In this document: in pieces, positions 8,608 through 17,440 of the stretch
Layout: each line of letters opens with the position of its first letter
Numbering within the stretch: the stretch's first letter is position 1
NCBI GenBank assembly: GCA_900149785.2
Contig: FSSI02000004.1
Span: 94,932 to 158,931, forward strand
Direction of reading: 5' to 3'
Origin: Sodalinema lacuna_A
GTDB lineage: Bacteria > Cyanobacteriota > Cyanobacteriia > Cyanobacteriales > Geitlerinemataceae
DNA: 64,000 nt
Notes under the pieces: generated by a model
The model's input: only the letters and a program-made list of their open reading frames with translations
Told to the model about the DNA's origin: nothing
Databases searched by the model: none
Translations under genes and position numbers: made by a program

Positions 8608-8861
8608 GCCTCCCTCCTGGAACCCTGACACTATGCAGTTTTCGAGGTCTGTTTGCGCGAGACCCCCTGATTCTAACACCCATCGAGTGAAAAACACAAC
8701 CCCTTGCATATCAAAAACCTCCAAAACTCTCTCCCAGAAAGACATCGCAGATTTGCGCGACACTTACAATGTACTGCAATCCCTAAAACCTAGTCTCCAC
8801 AAGGGGTTCAGCCGTTTTTTCACACAACTCGCTCCAACAGCTCCCCCCTCGCGCAAACTCC
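8608..8861 (-). promoter_or_regulatory. CRISPR leader region
   Basis: This gene-free stretch lies between the first (leader-proximal) repeat and the stop codon of the rel gene. On the minus strand it has a dyad GGTCT-N9-AGACC (8646-8664) centred on TCGCGCAAA. The same TCGCGCAAA occurs again exactly 100 bp upstream (8751-8760), and once in the opposite orientation at 8849-8857. Such conserved leader motifs commonly guide spacer integration; that role is inferred. Confidence 0.6.
8671..8699 (-). promoter_or_regulatory. Candidate CRISPR promoter
   Basis: On the minus strand TTGTGT (8694-8699) and TTAGAA (8671-8676) are spaced by 17 bp, fitting a sigma70-type promoter. Transcription would begin some 55 bases before the first repeat. 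Confidence 0.4.
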
Positions 8862-11126
8862 CTACGACACACGCCCCTCCTGAAGACGACGCATATTCAA
8901 CACATCACTCATCTGGCGGATTTGTGCAAACGTGCGATCCAACTGGCCGAGATCCCGAATCCCAATCCCCAAATCAATAATCGCCGGTTTCCCTTCCGTC
9001 GTCCGCACCTGGGCACTATGCACATTAATATTATTGTCCTTCAGACGCGACAAAATATCATTGAGAACCCCCACCCGATCTAACACCTCAATGGAAATGT
9101 CCACCGGATACGTCGGTGGGCGGTTGGTTTCCTCTTGATTGTTCCAACTCACGGGAACCAGGCGTTCTCCCGGAACCGAACTGACATTACTGCAATGCTG
9201 ATTGTGGATCGAGATACCCCGATCGCCGCGAGTCACCACGCCAATAATGCCCTCACCCGGTACCGGCTTGCAACAGCCCGCGAGGTGATACACCATCCCC
9301 TCAATCCCCGCAATGGGAAACTTACCATTGGACTTCGGTTGATCCGGAACCGCCTTATTCAGCAACGACAGGGTGGTTTGTTCCAAACTGGGAACCTCCG
9401 GCGGCGTTTGTTGCACCTTCACCGTATCTTGCAAACGGTTCACCACCTGATTTAGCGTCACCTCACCATAGCCAACCGCCGCCAACAAATCATCCACACT
9501 GTGATAATTACAGCGTTCAGCCACCGTCTTCATCGGTTCCGACTTCAGCAAGGCCTCAAAGCCACTTTTACCCAACTCTTTCTCTAACATCTCCCGGCCT
9601 CGGGCGACGTTCTCATCCCGGTGCGATCGCTTGTACCATTGACGAATGCGGTTACGGGCGCTGGGAGTCATCACAAAGTTGAGCCAATCCAAACTGGGAT
9701 GACTGTTCTTTTGCGTAATAATCTCGACAATACTGCCATTCTGCAAGCGACTATCCAACGGAACAATCCGCCCATCGACTTTCGCCCCAGCACAGTGATT
9801 CCCCACTTCGGTATGGATGCGATAGGCAAAATCCACCGGAGTCGCCCCCTGTTTCAACGCCACCACATCCCCATCAGGGGTAAACACATACACATCATCT
9901 TCAAACAAATTGTCTTTGATACTGTCGAGATATTCCTGGGCATCTTTTAAGTCATGTTGCCAATCCAACAATTGCCGTAGCCAGGTGAATTTCTCATCTT
10001 CAGCCGTCCATTGACTTTGCACCGAACCCGATTCTTTATACTTCCAATGAGCGGCAATCCCGTACTCGGCCACATGGTGCATAGCAGCGGTACGAATCTG
10101 CACTTCAATGGGGCGGCCACTCTTGCCAATCACTCCTGTATGCAGTGATTGATAACGGTTGGGTTTGGGAAGACCAATATAGTCTTTAAAGCGCCCTGGA
10201 ATGGGGTTAAAGGCATCATGAACGATCGCCAACGCTCGATAACATTCATCGTTACTGTTGACAATCACGCGCACGGCGGCAATATCATAAATCTCCGTAA
10301 AGTCCTTCTGTTGCCGCTGCATCTTGGTATAAATCCCATAGAGATGCTTGGGACGACCACTGACTTCAAAATCCGTAATTCCCACCGCTTGCAACCGTTC
10401 ACTTAAGGTCGAGGCCACCGCCTGAATCCGACTTTCGCGATCGCCCCGTTTGTCGGCGACCAAATCCCGAATGCGGGCGTAGGCTTCTCCATCGAGATAC
10501 TTAAAGGATAAATCCTCCAACTCCCATTTCAAACGTCCAATCCCCAGCCGGTTTGCCAGAGGCGCAAAAATATCTAACGTCTCCTGGGCAATCCGTTTCT
10601 GTTTCGCCGGGGGCAAATGGGTTAAGGTACGCATATTATGGAGGCGATCGGCCAGTTTAACCACGATCACCCGGATATCTTGCGCCATAGCCAAAAACAT
10701 CCGCCGGAAGTTCTCCGCCTGGCGTTCGGTTTTACTCGAAAAGTTGAATTTCGAGAGTTTCGTCACCCCTTCAACTAACCGCCGCACTTCTTCCCCGAAG
10801 TGCATCTCCAACTCTTCCGGGGTGATGTCCGTATCTTCGACGACATCATGCAAGAAGCCAGCGGCGATGGTGGCCCCATTTCCTCCTAAATCGCGCAGTA
10901 ACCCCGCAACCGCCACTGGATGGGCGATGTAGGGTTCTCCTGAGGCGCGACATTGTCCTTCATGGAGTTGGTAGCCAAACTGAAACGCTCGTCGGACTAA
11001 ATCGACTTCCTCAGCGCTAAGGGTTCCTAACAAGCCATGAGGATCATTGTCCCCGAGGGCGGCTTGAAGCCAGTCTGGGACGTCAATTGAGAAATCGAGG
11101 TGGCAGGTGGGAGATGCTACGTTCAT
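8862..11126 (-). CDS. rel: Bifunctional (p)ppGpp synthetase/hydrolase
   Basis: The 754-residue protein has the full long RSH layout. The HD hydrolase domain contains HDVVED (93-98). The synthetase domain includes GRFKDYIGLPKPNRYQSLHT. These are followed by a TGS domain (VFTPDGDVVALKQGATPVDF), a helical and cysteine-containing region (HLAGCCKPVPGE) and a C-terminal ACT domain. Both catalytic motifs look intact, so it should both make and degrade (p)ppGpp, controlling the stringent and darkness responses. It is the only RSH protein in the window. The ATG at 11126 is well placed. Downstream it runs into the CRISPR leader, so read-through from rel could enter the array in the same direction. Confidence 0.95.
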   Translation of the reverse strand: MNVASPTCHLDFSIDVPDWLQAALGDNDPHGLLGTLSAEEVDLVRRAFQFGYQLHEGQCRASGEPYIAHPVAVAGLLRDLGGNGATIAAGFLHDVVEDTDITPEELEMHFGEEVRRLVEGVTKLSKFNFSSKTERQAENFRRMFLAMAQDIRVIVVKLADRLHNMRTLTHLPPAKQKRIAQETLDIFAPLANRLGIGRLKWELEDLSFKYLDGEAYARIRDLVADKRGDRESRIQAVASTLSERLQAVGITDFEVSGRPKHLYGIYTKMQRQQKDFTEIYDIAAVRVIVNSNDECYRALAIVHDAFNPIPGRFKDYIGLPKPNRYQSLHTGVIGKSGRPIEVQIRTAAMHHVAEYGIAAHWKYKESGSVQSQWTAEDEKFTWLRQLLDWQHDLKDAQEYLDSIKDNLFEDDVYVFTPDGDVVALKQGATPVDFAYRIHTEVGNHCAGAKVDGRIVPLDSRLQNGSIVEIITQKNSHPSLDWLNFVMTPSARNRIRQWYKRSHRDENVARGREMLEKELGKSGFEALLKSEPMKTVAERCNYHSVDDLLAAVGYGEVTLNQVVNRLQDTVKVQQTPPEVPSLEQTTLSLLNKAVPDQPKSNGKFPIAGIEGMVYHLAGCCKPVPGEGIIGVVTRGDRGISIHNQHCSNVSSVPGERLVPVSWNNQEETNRPPTYPVDISIEVLDRVGVLNDILSRLKDNNINVHSAQVRTTEGKPAIIDLGIGIRDLGQLDRTFAQIRQMSDVLNMRRLQEGRVS

Positions 11127-11485
11127 AATGGTTTAACGGGTTCGAGCGATCGCAGATTAAAGGGAAAAATAGAAATGGAACTCAGATTTAGGTCGACGAC
11201 CTCTCTGAGTCAGAAGGCTATGGAATCTCCTTTAATTCTGAAGTTCCTACTGTATCGTAGAATACAGAATTTGTCGGATTGAGGACAAGAAACCTAAGCC
11301 GAGATAAGCGAGATCCTGCGATCGCCGACAGATGCGATCGCAGAGAAACGATAATCAGAACTGAGTTTTAACTGCTAATTATGGAGCCAGTACGCCGTTT
11401 GAGGACGACGTTTACAATGTCTTAATTTTTGTAAGAGATGGCTTAACCTAATTGTAGCAACCTACACTCATTTTTTGTAGCCCCG
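11127..11485. other. Divergent spacer between rel and patD, with HIP1 hairpin
   Basis: This 359-bp region holds no recognisable gene. It contains a perfect 10-bp inverted repeat, CTGCGATCGC (11316-11325) and GCGATCGCAG (11334-11343), around an 8-base loop. Both arms are HIP1 sites and there is no T-tract, so it is not an obvious terminator. It presumably carries the promoters of both flanking genes, but I see no convincing -35/-10 pair. Confidence 0.6.
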
Positions 11486-11863
11486 ATGTCAACGAATCCT
11501 TACTTAGACCTACAAACCCGCCTGCAACGCTTAGAAACTGCTGATCCCAGCCCCCCCCTAACGGTACAAATCAACGCCCTACAGCAGTGGTTTCAGCAAA
11601 CCCTACTCACCTCAGACGGCGATCGCGAAGCGTGGGGGAACCGCAATCGCGAAGCGTGGGGGAACCGCAATCGTCCCCAATCCGAACAGTCCCTACTCGT
11701 CGAAATTCACAAACAACTACGCCTACTGGCCACCGACGCCGCCTTTCTGCAAACCGCCAAAACCCCGCAAACCCAACAACAGCGACACCAACAGATCCGC
11801 GATCGCCTCAACACCCTCAACCGCTACTGTGATCATTTACTCAATCCCAACGACAACACATAA
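11486..11863 (+). CDS. patD: PatD family (heterocyst frequency control) protein
   Basis: The 125-residue helical protein matches PatD in length and in its conserved second half: EIHKQLRLLATDAAFLQTAK, then a basic helix RDRLNTLNRYCDHLL. In Anabaena PatD limits heterocyst frequency and interacts with FtsZ; in a strain without heterocysts a division-linked role is more likely. That is family knowledge, not seen here. The middle carries a duplicated REAWGNRN segment encoded by a 24-bp tandem repeat that looks like inserted repeat DNA. The gene is followed after 32 bp by a zinc-ribbon gene, probably in one operon. Confidence 0.75.
   Translation: MSTNPYLDLQTRLQRLETADPSPPLTVQINALQQWFQQTLLTSDGDREAWGNRNREAWGNRNRPQSEQSLLVEIHKQLRLLATDAAFLQTAKTPQTQQQRHQQIRDRLNTLNRYCDHLLNPNDNT
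11624..11671. repeat. Two 24-bp tandem repeats inside patD
   Basis: CGCGAAGCGTGGGGGAACCG plus AAT-ending bases repeat exactly twice in frame (11624-11647 and 11648-11671). They give the duplicated REAWGNRN in the protein. The unit contains GCGAAGCGTGGGG, a word seen as dispersed repeat DNA in cyanobacteria. Confidence 0.9.
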
Positions 11864-11895
11864 TAGACAACGCCACTCCTCACCAGCACAGCACA

Positions 11896-12468
11896 ATGCA
11901 ATGTCCTAAAGCCCGCAACATCACCCTGCAACCCGCCGATCTCGAACCGGAACTCCCGGCCCAACGCTGTCCCGAAACCGGAGGGGTTTGGATCGAACGC
12001 AACGACTACGACCAATGGTGCGCCGACCATCCCCCAGAAGACCTCAGTCCCGAAGACCTCAGCCAACGTCTAGCGAACCTAGCGTTTACCCCGCCCCCAG
12101 AGGACAGTAAAGCCGCCCTGTGTCCCCACAGCGGCAAAATTCTCATTCGCGCCCGTGTCGATGCGCCCCAGCCCTTTTATATCGAGCGATCGCCCGAAAC
12201 CGGCGGCTTTTGGCTTGATCAAGGAGAATGGGACATCCTCAAACAACTGGGGTTACACAACCAACTCGATCGCCTATTTTCCGCCGACTGGAAAGCCCAA
12301 CTCCGGGAACAAAGCCAAGTCGATCGCCAACGAACCGCCACCATCGACAAACTCGGTCAACCCCTGGCCCAAAAAGTCTTTGACCTGGCCGACGAACTCC
12401 GCCAACATCCCAACGGCGATTTTGGCGTCTCCTATCTCACCCAAGTGGTCATCAATACTCAGGGATAA
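11896..12468 (+). CDS. zf-TFIIB (zinc ribbon) domain protein
   Basis: The 190-residue protein has two related halves. The first carries MQCPKA... and RCPETGGVWIERNDYDQW; the second carries LCPHSGKI... and RSPETGGFWLDQGEWDIL. The C-P-x-x-G-G-[VF]-W pattern followed by a glutamate or aspartate helix is the zf-TFIIB domain. Several metal cysteines are missing (RSPETGG in the second half has serine), so zinc binding may be partial. The C-terminal 60 residues are charged and helical. Function is unknown; the location right after patD suggests co-transcription. Confidence 0.7.
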   Translation: MQCPKARNITLQPADLEPELPAQRCPETGGVWIERNDYDQWCADHPPEDLSPEDLSQRLANLAFTPPPEDSKAALCPHSGKILIRARVDAPQPFYIERSPETGGFWLDQGEWDILKQLGLHNQLDRLFSADWKAQLREQSQVDRQRTATIDKLGQPLAQKVFDLADELRQHPNGDFGVSYLTQVVINTQG

Positions 12469-12582
12469 TGGACAATTAACAATGGACAGTGGACAATAGA
12501 GCCTACCGCAGCGATGCGTTCGGGCAGTTTTGAATTGGTGGGCCTAGGTCACACCCCTCACTGATGCCGGAACACATCCTAC

Positions 12583-12658
12583 CGCTCTTGCCTCTTGCCT
12601 GTTGCCTCTTGCCTTCTCTTCCTGTTCCCAGTTCCGGTGTTCCCTGTTCCCTTCTCCC
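12583..12658. repeat. Heptamer repeat array before the ABC gene
   Basis: CTTGCCT units followed by TGTTCCC units run up to the likely start of the ABC ATPase, in its sense direction. They keep the reading frame open, giving a false leucine/proline/cysteine-rich N-terminus. The bases 12469-12500 just upstream carry another simple repeat (GGACAAT-like). Confidence 0.85.
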
Positions 12659-12662
12659 CCCC

Positions 12663-14306
12663 TTGACCCTACTTCACGTCGACCAACTGCAAATCGCCTA
12701 TCCGCGAACCGATCCCAACGATCCCCTCACCTGGGCCGTTGACGGAGTGTCCTTGCAACTGGCCCCCGGCGATCGCCTAGGGGTTGTCGGCGAGTCAGGA
12801 TGCGGGAAATCGACCCTAGGACGGGCCGTTATGGGACTCCTACCCGAAGGAAGTCACCTCAACGGCGAGATTCGCGTTGACGGTCAGTCTGTCCCTCGTC
12901 TAAGTCCCCAAGCCTTGCGGAAATTTCGCGGTGAGGCGATCGCCTTGATCTTCCAAGATCCCATGACGCGCCTCAATCCCCTGATGACCATTGGCGATCA
13001 CTGCATCGAAACTTTGCAGGCCCATCGGCCCAACATGAGTTTCAAACTGGCCAAAAAACGCGCCCTGGAAACCCTCGAAACGGTCAAAATTCCGGGGAAT
13101 CGCTCGAATCAATATCCCCATGAATTTAGTGGGGGAATGCGTCAACGGGTGGCGATCGCCCTAGCCCTGCTGCTACAACCCAAACTGATTATCGCCGACG
13201 AACCCACCACCAGCCTCGATGTGACGGTTTCGGCAGAGATTTTGGATGAATTGATGGGCCTGTGTCAAGACCAAAACCTAGCCCTGATGCTGATTTCTCA
13301 TGACATCGCCTTAGTGGGGGAATACTGCGATCGCATCGCCATTATGACCGAGGGTAAAATCGTCGAAACGGGGAATACCGCCCAAATTCTCCAATCTCCT
13401 CAACATCCCTACAGCCAATCTCTCATCAACGCCGTCCGCGAACTACAAGAGGTACAACCGCCCCCACCACCGGATCTCACTAACCCCGTCTCACCGCTAT
13501 TACAGGTCGAAAACCTACAACAACATTACAGCTTAGAACGGAATTTCCTAGAACGACTGTTGACTAACCGCAAAGCCGAAACTATCAAAGCGGTGGATAA
13601 CGTCAACTTAAGTCTTTATCCCGGCGAAATTTTAGGATTAGTGGGGGAATCGGGCTGTGGAAAATCCACCCTCTCTCGAACCATTTTGCAACTGGTGAAA
13701 CCCACCGGCGGACGAGTCTCCTTTCTCGGACAAGATTTAGGCCAACTCTCCCCCGAGAAGCTACGCCAGCAACGACGACAGATGCAGATGATTTTCCAAG
13801 ATCCCCAAGCCTGTCTCAACCCCATGATGACCGTGGGCGATAGCATCGCGGACCCTCTGCTGATTCATGGACTGGCTAGGGGACACGCCGCCCGCCAACA
13901 GGTTTTCAGCCTCCTGGACCGGGTGGGACTCAGCCCCGCCGAAACCTACGCCCGCCGCTATCCTCGCGAACTCTCTGGCGGACAACAGCAACGGGTGGCG
14001 ATCGCCCGGGCCTTAATTACCCATCCCAAGTTAATCGTCTGTGATGAACCGGTGAGTATGCTAGATGCCAATGTTCAGGCCCAGGTGTTGAGTTTAATGA
14101 AAGACCTTAAAGCGGAGTTTGACCTGACCTATTTGTTTATTACCCATGACCTCTGGGTGGCCCGCTTTTTGTGCGATCGCATCGCCGTCATGACTCAAGG
14201 TAAAATCGTTGAACTTGCCCCTAGCGAAGACCTGTTCCGACATCCCCAACATCCCTATACGCAAACGCTCCTCAAGGCGGCGTTAAGCGTTAAATCATCC
14301 CCCTAA
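12663..14306 (+). CDS. Peptide/nickel-type ABC transporter, fused double ATPase
   Basis: About 547 residues contain two complete nucleotide-binding domains in tandem, like a DppD-DppF fusion (compare YejF). Each has Walker A GESGCGKST (near residues 45 and 330) and a signature motif (FSGGMRQR, then LSGGQQQR). Each also has a Walker B followed by a D-loop (IIADEPTTSLD, IVCDEPVSMLD), and the oligopeptide C-terminal extension (HPYSQSL, HPYTQTL). It would power import of peptides or similar solutes through a membrane permease, which is not encoded nearby. The start is uncertain: I used TTG 12663, just before conserved sequence begins; an upstream ATG at 12564 reads through heptamer repeats. Confidence 0.9.
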   Translation: MTLLHVDQLQIAYPRTDPNDPLTWAVDGVSLQLAPGDRLGVVGESGCGKSTLGRAVMGLLPEGSHLNGEIRVDGQSVPRLSPQALRKFRGEAIALIFQDPMTRLNPLMTIGDHCIETLQAHRPNMSFKLAKKRALETLETVKIPGNRSNQYPHEFSGGMRQRVAIALALLLQPKLIIADEPTTSLDVTVSAEILDELMGLCQDQNLALMLISHDIALVGEYCDRIAIMTEGKIVETGNTAQILQSPQHPYSQSLINAVRELQEVQPPPPPDLTNPVSPLLQVENLQQHYSLERNFLERLLTNRKAETIKAVDNVNLSLYPGEILGLVGESGCGKSTLSRTILQLVKPTGGRVSFLGQDLGQLSPEKLRQQRRQMQMIFQDPQACLNPMMTVGDSIADPLLIHGLARGHAARQQVFSLLDRVGLSPAETYARRYPRELSGGQQQRVAIARALITHPKLIVCDEPVSMLDANVQAQVLSLMKDLKAEFDLTYLFITHDLWVARFLCDRIAVMTQGKIVELAPSEDLFRHPQHPYTQTLLKAALSVKSSP

Positions 14307-14346
14307 ATCAACTCCCGATTTTAACACCCCCTCGGAGGCGTTTACC

Positions 14347-15513
14347 ATGCTGTTAGAACGACAACAACTGACCCGTCCCAAACGTATCCTCTCCATTGAT
14401 GGGGGCGGGATTCGCGGTATTATTGCGGCGAAGGTTTTATTAAAAATCGAGAAGATTCTCTGTCGCCCAGAAACGCCCTGGAACTGTCTGGCTGATTACT
14501 TTGACTTCATGGGCGGAACCAGTACCGGGTCAATTTTGGCGGCGGCGTTAGCCCGAGGAATGAAGGTTCAAGATGTTCTCAGTTTATATCTGGATCATGG
14601 ACGGGAAATTTTTACAAAAAATTGGTTTCTCAAACAGTTTTGGTCAAAATATAGTAGCCAACCGCTAGAGAAGAAACTCAAGGAGATTTTTGGCGAGGGT
14701 CCCCTGGGATCTGAGGATCTCAAAACCCTGTTGATGATTGTGACGAAGAACGCGACAACATCACATAATTGGTTTTTTGTCAACTCTCCCAACAATAAAT
14801 TTTATCCCATTAACCGAGACCTCCCTCTCTGGCAGTTAATTCGCGCCAGTACCGCCGCCCCCACCTTTTTTCCGCCTCAGACGATTTCCATCAATAATCA
14901 AAGCTATGACTTTATTGATGGGGGCATGAGTATGTTTAATAATCCCACCTTTCAACTGTTTTTAGAAGCCACGAAAGCCCAATATGGGATTGGTTGGGAA
15001 ACGGGACAGGATAAACTGTTATTGGTGTCTGTTGGGACAGGATTTTCCTTAAATGTGATTCCCCCAGGACGTGCAAAACACTATCACCTGATTGATTGGG
15101 CTAAATACGCCATTAGTACCTTAATGGAAGATGCCAACGTTCAACAGAACTTTCTCATGAGTTTGATTGGGAATAGTCCTGAAGAACTGCGATCGCAGAT
15201 GTCGCGAGAACTGGCCAGTCTCTCAATTCCTACCTTTAAAGAGTTACCGGAACTGGCCTCGGCGGCTTGGGTGGGTTTAGACCGCGATCGCAGTTCCTAT
15301 TTATCCAATTTACTCAGCTATCATCGCTACACTGTGGTTTTCAGTCACAACCGCTTTGCTGAACTCGGCCTCTCCCACATCGATCCCAAAAAAGTCGCCG
15401 CGATGGATTGCGTGGATGAAATTCCAGCATTATTAGAAATTGGGACTGCGATCGCCCAAGAACAAGTTCGCGCCGAAGATTTTGACAAGTTTCTCCACGC
15501 TGATCATGAATAG
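14347..15513 (+). CDS. Patatin-like phospholipase
   Basis: The 388-residue protein has all patatin landmarks: the oxyanion loop SIDGGGIRGI near the N-terminus, the nucleophile elbow GTSTGS, and the catalytic aspartate in IDGGMSMFNNP. These form a Ser-Asp dyad that hydrolyses acyl lipids. No signal peptide is visible, so it is probably cytosolic or membrane-associated. A clear GGAGG lies 9 bp before the ATG. It follows the ABC ATPase by 40 bp on the same strand. Patatins can also be effectors in nucleotide-signalling defence systems, but no cyclase lies beside it, so a housekeeping lipid role is more likely. Confidence 0.93.
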   Translation: MLLERQQLTRPKRILSIDGGGIRGIIAAKVLLKIEKILCRPETPWNCLADYFDFMGGTSTGSILAAALARGMKVQDVLSLYLDHGREIFTKNWFLKQFWSKYSSQPLEKKLKEIFGEGPLGSEDLKTLLMIVTKNATTSHNWFFVNSPNNKFYPINRDLPLWQLIRASTAAPTFFPPQTISINNQSYDFIDGGMSMFNNPTFQLFLEATKAQYGIGWETGQDKLLLVSVGTGFSLNVIPPGRAKHYHLIDWAKYAISTLMEDANVQQNFLMSLIGNSPEELRSQMSRELASLSIPTFKELPELASAAWVGLDRDRSSYLSNLLSYHRYTVVFSHNRFAELGLSHIDPKKVAAMDCVDEIPALLEIGTAIAQEQVRAEDFDKFLHADHE

Positions 15514-15542
15514 TGGCTTTTCCCGCCTCTTGCCTTTTTTTA

Positions 15543-15611
15543 TCCCCTCTTGGGAGGGGTTAGGGGTGGGTTATCCCTCTTGCCTTTTGCCTCTTGCCTC
15601 TTGCCTTCTTT
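15543..15611. repeat. GC-rich dispersed repeat and short heptamer array
   Basis: TCCCCTCTTGGGAGGGGTTA (15544-15563) continues into GGGGTGGGTTA. The same dispersed sequence recurs at 25905-25935 inside a MITE. CTTGCCT heptamers follow up to 13 bp before the glycosyltransferase ATG, in its sense direction. Confidence 0.8.
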
Positions 15612-15623
15612 TCTAATTCTTCC

Positions 15624-16562
15624 ATGTTTTTTAGTGTTATTATTCCCAGCTATAATCGCCTACCCATTTTACAAAAGTGCCTCCAAGGATTAGCCCAACA
15701 ACAGATAGCTAAACCCGTAGAAGGATACGAGGTGATTGTTATCGATGATGGGTCAAATGACGGAACTTGGGACTGGTTAACCCGCTATCAACAACAAATG
15801 CCACAACTACGTTGTTTTCGGCAACAAAATGCAGGTCCTGCCGCCGCTCGCAATTTAGGATTAGACCAGGCGAACGGAGATACTATTGTCTTTATCGATA
15901 GTGATTTAGTGGTCACAGAAGGGTTTTTGCAGGCTCATGGCAACGCCCTAATAGGTGGATTTGCCAAACTTGGACATGAGCGTCTCTTTACCTATGGGGC
16001 GGTAATTAACACCTGTAATTTTGAGAATCCTACTGCTGAACCCTATAAAGTAACGGACTTTTCAGCCGCCTATTTCGCCACAGGCAATGTTGCCATTCCT
16101 CGCCATCTATTGGATAAAGTTGGTTACTTTGACACCCAGTTTAAACAGTATGGCTGGGAAGATTTAGAGTTGGGAGTTCGGTTAAAAAAAATTGGCGTCA
16201 AACTGATTAAATGTCCCGAAGCTGTGGGCTATCATTGGAATCCTGCTTTTTCCCTAGAGCGATTACCGGCCTTAATTGAGCGGGAACGACAACGGGCCAA
16301 AACGGGAGTTTTGTTTTACCAGAAACATCCCACCTGGGAGGTGCGTTTCATGATTCAGATGACCCCCGCCCATCGCGCTCTTTGGGGACTGTTATCCTGG
16401 GGAGGATATTGGAACGAACAGCGTCTGTCGGGATTGTTGCAATGGCTGATTGAGCGAGGGCGATCGCAACTGGCCCTCGAAATTGCTCGAATTTTCCTAA
16501 ATTGGTATCATGTTCAGGCTGTACGGGATGCCTACCGACAGCAACACCCGCAAACCGCCTAG
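15624..16562 (+). CDS. Family 2 glycosyltransferase
   Basis: The 312-residue protein begins at once with the GT-A fold (FFSVIIPSYNRLPILQKCL). It has the nucleotide-sugar motif VIDDGSNDGTW, the metal-binding FIDSDLVV, and a GWEDLELGVRLKK motif that supplies the ED catalytic base region. It transfers a sugar from an NDP donor to an unknown acceptor, probably a cell-surface glycan or protein. The ATG at 15624 is chosen because the upstream reading comes from repeat DNA. pcyA follows 28 bp downstream and may be co-transcribed. Confidence 0.9.
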   Translation: MFFSVIIPSYNRLPILQKCLQGLAQQQIAKPVEGYEVIVIDDGSNDGTWDWLTRYQQQMPQLRCFRQQNAGPAAARNLGLDQANGDTIVFIDSDLVVTEGFLQAHGNALIGGFAKLGHERLFTYGAVINTCNFENPTAEPYKVTDFSAAYFATGNVAIPRHLLDKVGYFDTQFKQYGWEDLELGVRLKKIGVKLIKCPEAVGYHWNPAFSLERLPALIERERQRAKTGVLFYQKHPTWEVRFMIQMTPAHRALWGLLSWGGYWNEQRLSGLLQWLIERGRSQLALEIARIFLNWYHVQAVRDAYRQQHPQTA

Positions 16563-16590
16563 TTACCTTAATCCTTCATCCTAAACCCTT

Positions 16591-17322
16591 ATGACCTCTT
16601 CGGTGCGATCGCAGCAACATCCCCTGATTCAAAAGCTCGCCGATGCGATTGAGTCCACATGGAAAACCCATCTCGACCTTGACCCCTACCATCTCCCCGA
16701 AGATTTAGGCTATGTGGAAGGACGACTCGAAGGCGAAAAGCTCGTCATTGAAAATAGCTGTTACCAGTCCCGAGAATTTCGTAAGATGCACCTGGAACTG
16801 GCTAAAGTGGGCAAGAACCTAGACATTCTCCATTGTGTCATGTTTCCCCATCCCACCTATGCCCTGCCCATGTTTGGCACCGATTTAGTGGGAGGCCGGG
16901 GACAAATTAGTGCGGCGATCGTGGATTTATCCCCCACAACAGAAAATCTAAAACTCTCGCAAGACTATTGCCAAGACTTAGAGGCTTTACCGCCATTGAA
17001 CTTCTCTCAAGTGCGGGATTTACCCGACTGGGGCGATATTTTTTCCGATTTCTGTCTCTTCATTCGTCCCGGCGATGAAACCGAAGAAGAGCAGTTTTTA
17101 CAACGGGTGACCGACTATCTGAAAGTTCACTGTCAACGGGCCACCGCCAGCGAGCCAGTTAGCGGTACGGCGGCGGCTCAAGTGCGGGCGGGACAGTTGT
17201 ATTACTGTAACAAACAACGGCAAAATGATAAGACGCGGCGGGTATTGGAAAAAGCCTTTGGCTCCGATTGGGCTGAACGCTATATGACCTCAGTTCTCTT
17301 TGATTTACCGCCTGAAGCCTAG
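16591..17322 (+). CDS. pcyA: Phycocyanobilin:ferredoxin oxidoreductase
   Basis: The 243-residue protein is a full-length PcyA, reducing biliverdin IXalpha to phycocyanobilin with four ferredoxin electrons. It supplies the chromophore of phycobilisomes and phytochromes. The conserved substrate-pocket residues are visible in HCVMFPHPTYALPMFGTDLV: the histidine of FPHP and the aspartate of GTDLV match the catalytic His/Asp pair known from Synechocystis. The C-terminal part (LYYCNKQRQNDKTRRVLEKA) is also typical. It lies between a glycosyltransferase and patX, all on the plus strand. Confidence 0.96.
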   Translation: MTSSVRSQQHPLIQKLADAIESTWKTHLDLDPYHLPEDLGYVEGRLEGEKLVIENSCYQSREFRKMHLELAKVGKNLDILHCVMFPHPTYALPMFGTDLVGGRGQISAAIVDLSPTTENLKLSQDYCQDLEALPPLNFSQVRDLPDWGDIFSDFCLFIRPGDETEEEQFLQRVTDYLKVHCQRATASEPVSGTAAAQVRAGQLYYCNKQRQNDKTRRVLEKAFGSDWAERYMTSVLFDLPPEA

Positions 17323-17440
17323 TTGCTCCTGTGGAGTTTGATTGGCTCATTTTAGCGAAGCCCAACCTAAAAAGTTTCCGGATCACGACGATGCTCTCAA
17401 GTAATCAGAAGTAGCAGTATCAATCAAAGGGCTACTTTCG

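Noticed and set aside
11316..11343. Terminator for rel or patD
   Set aside because: The HIP1-paired hairpin lies upstream of both divergent genes and lacks a T-tract.
14347..15513. Patatin as effector of a CBASS-type defence system
   Set aside because: No nucleotide cyclase or accessory gene is adjacent; neighbours are an ABC ATPase and a glycosyltransferase.
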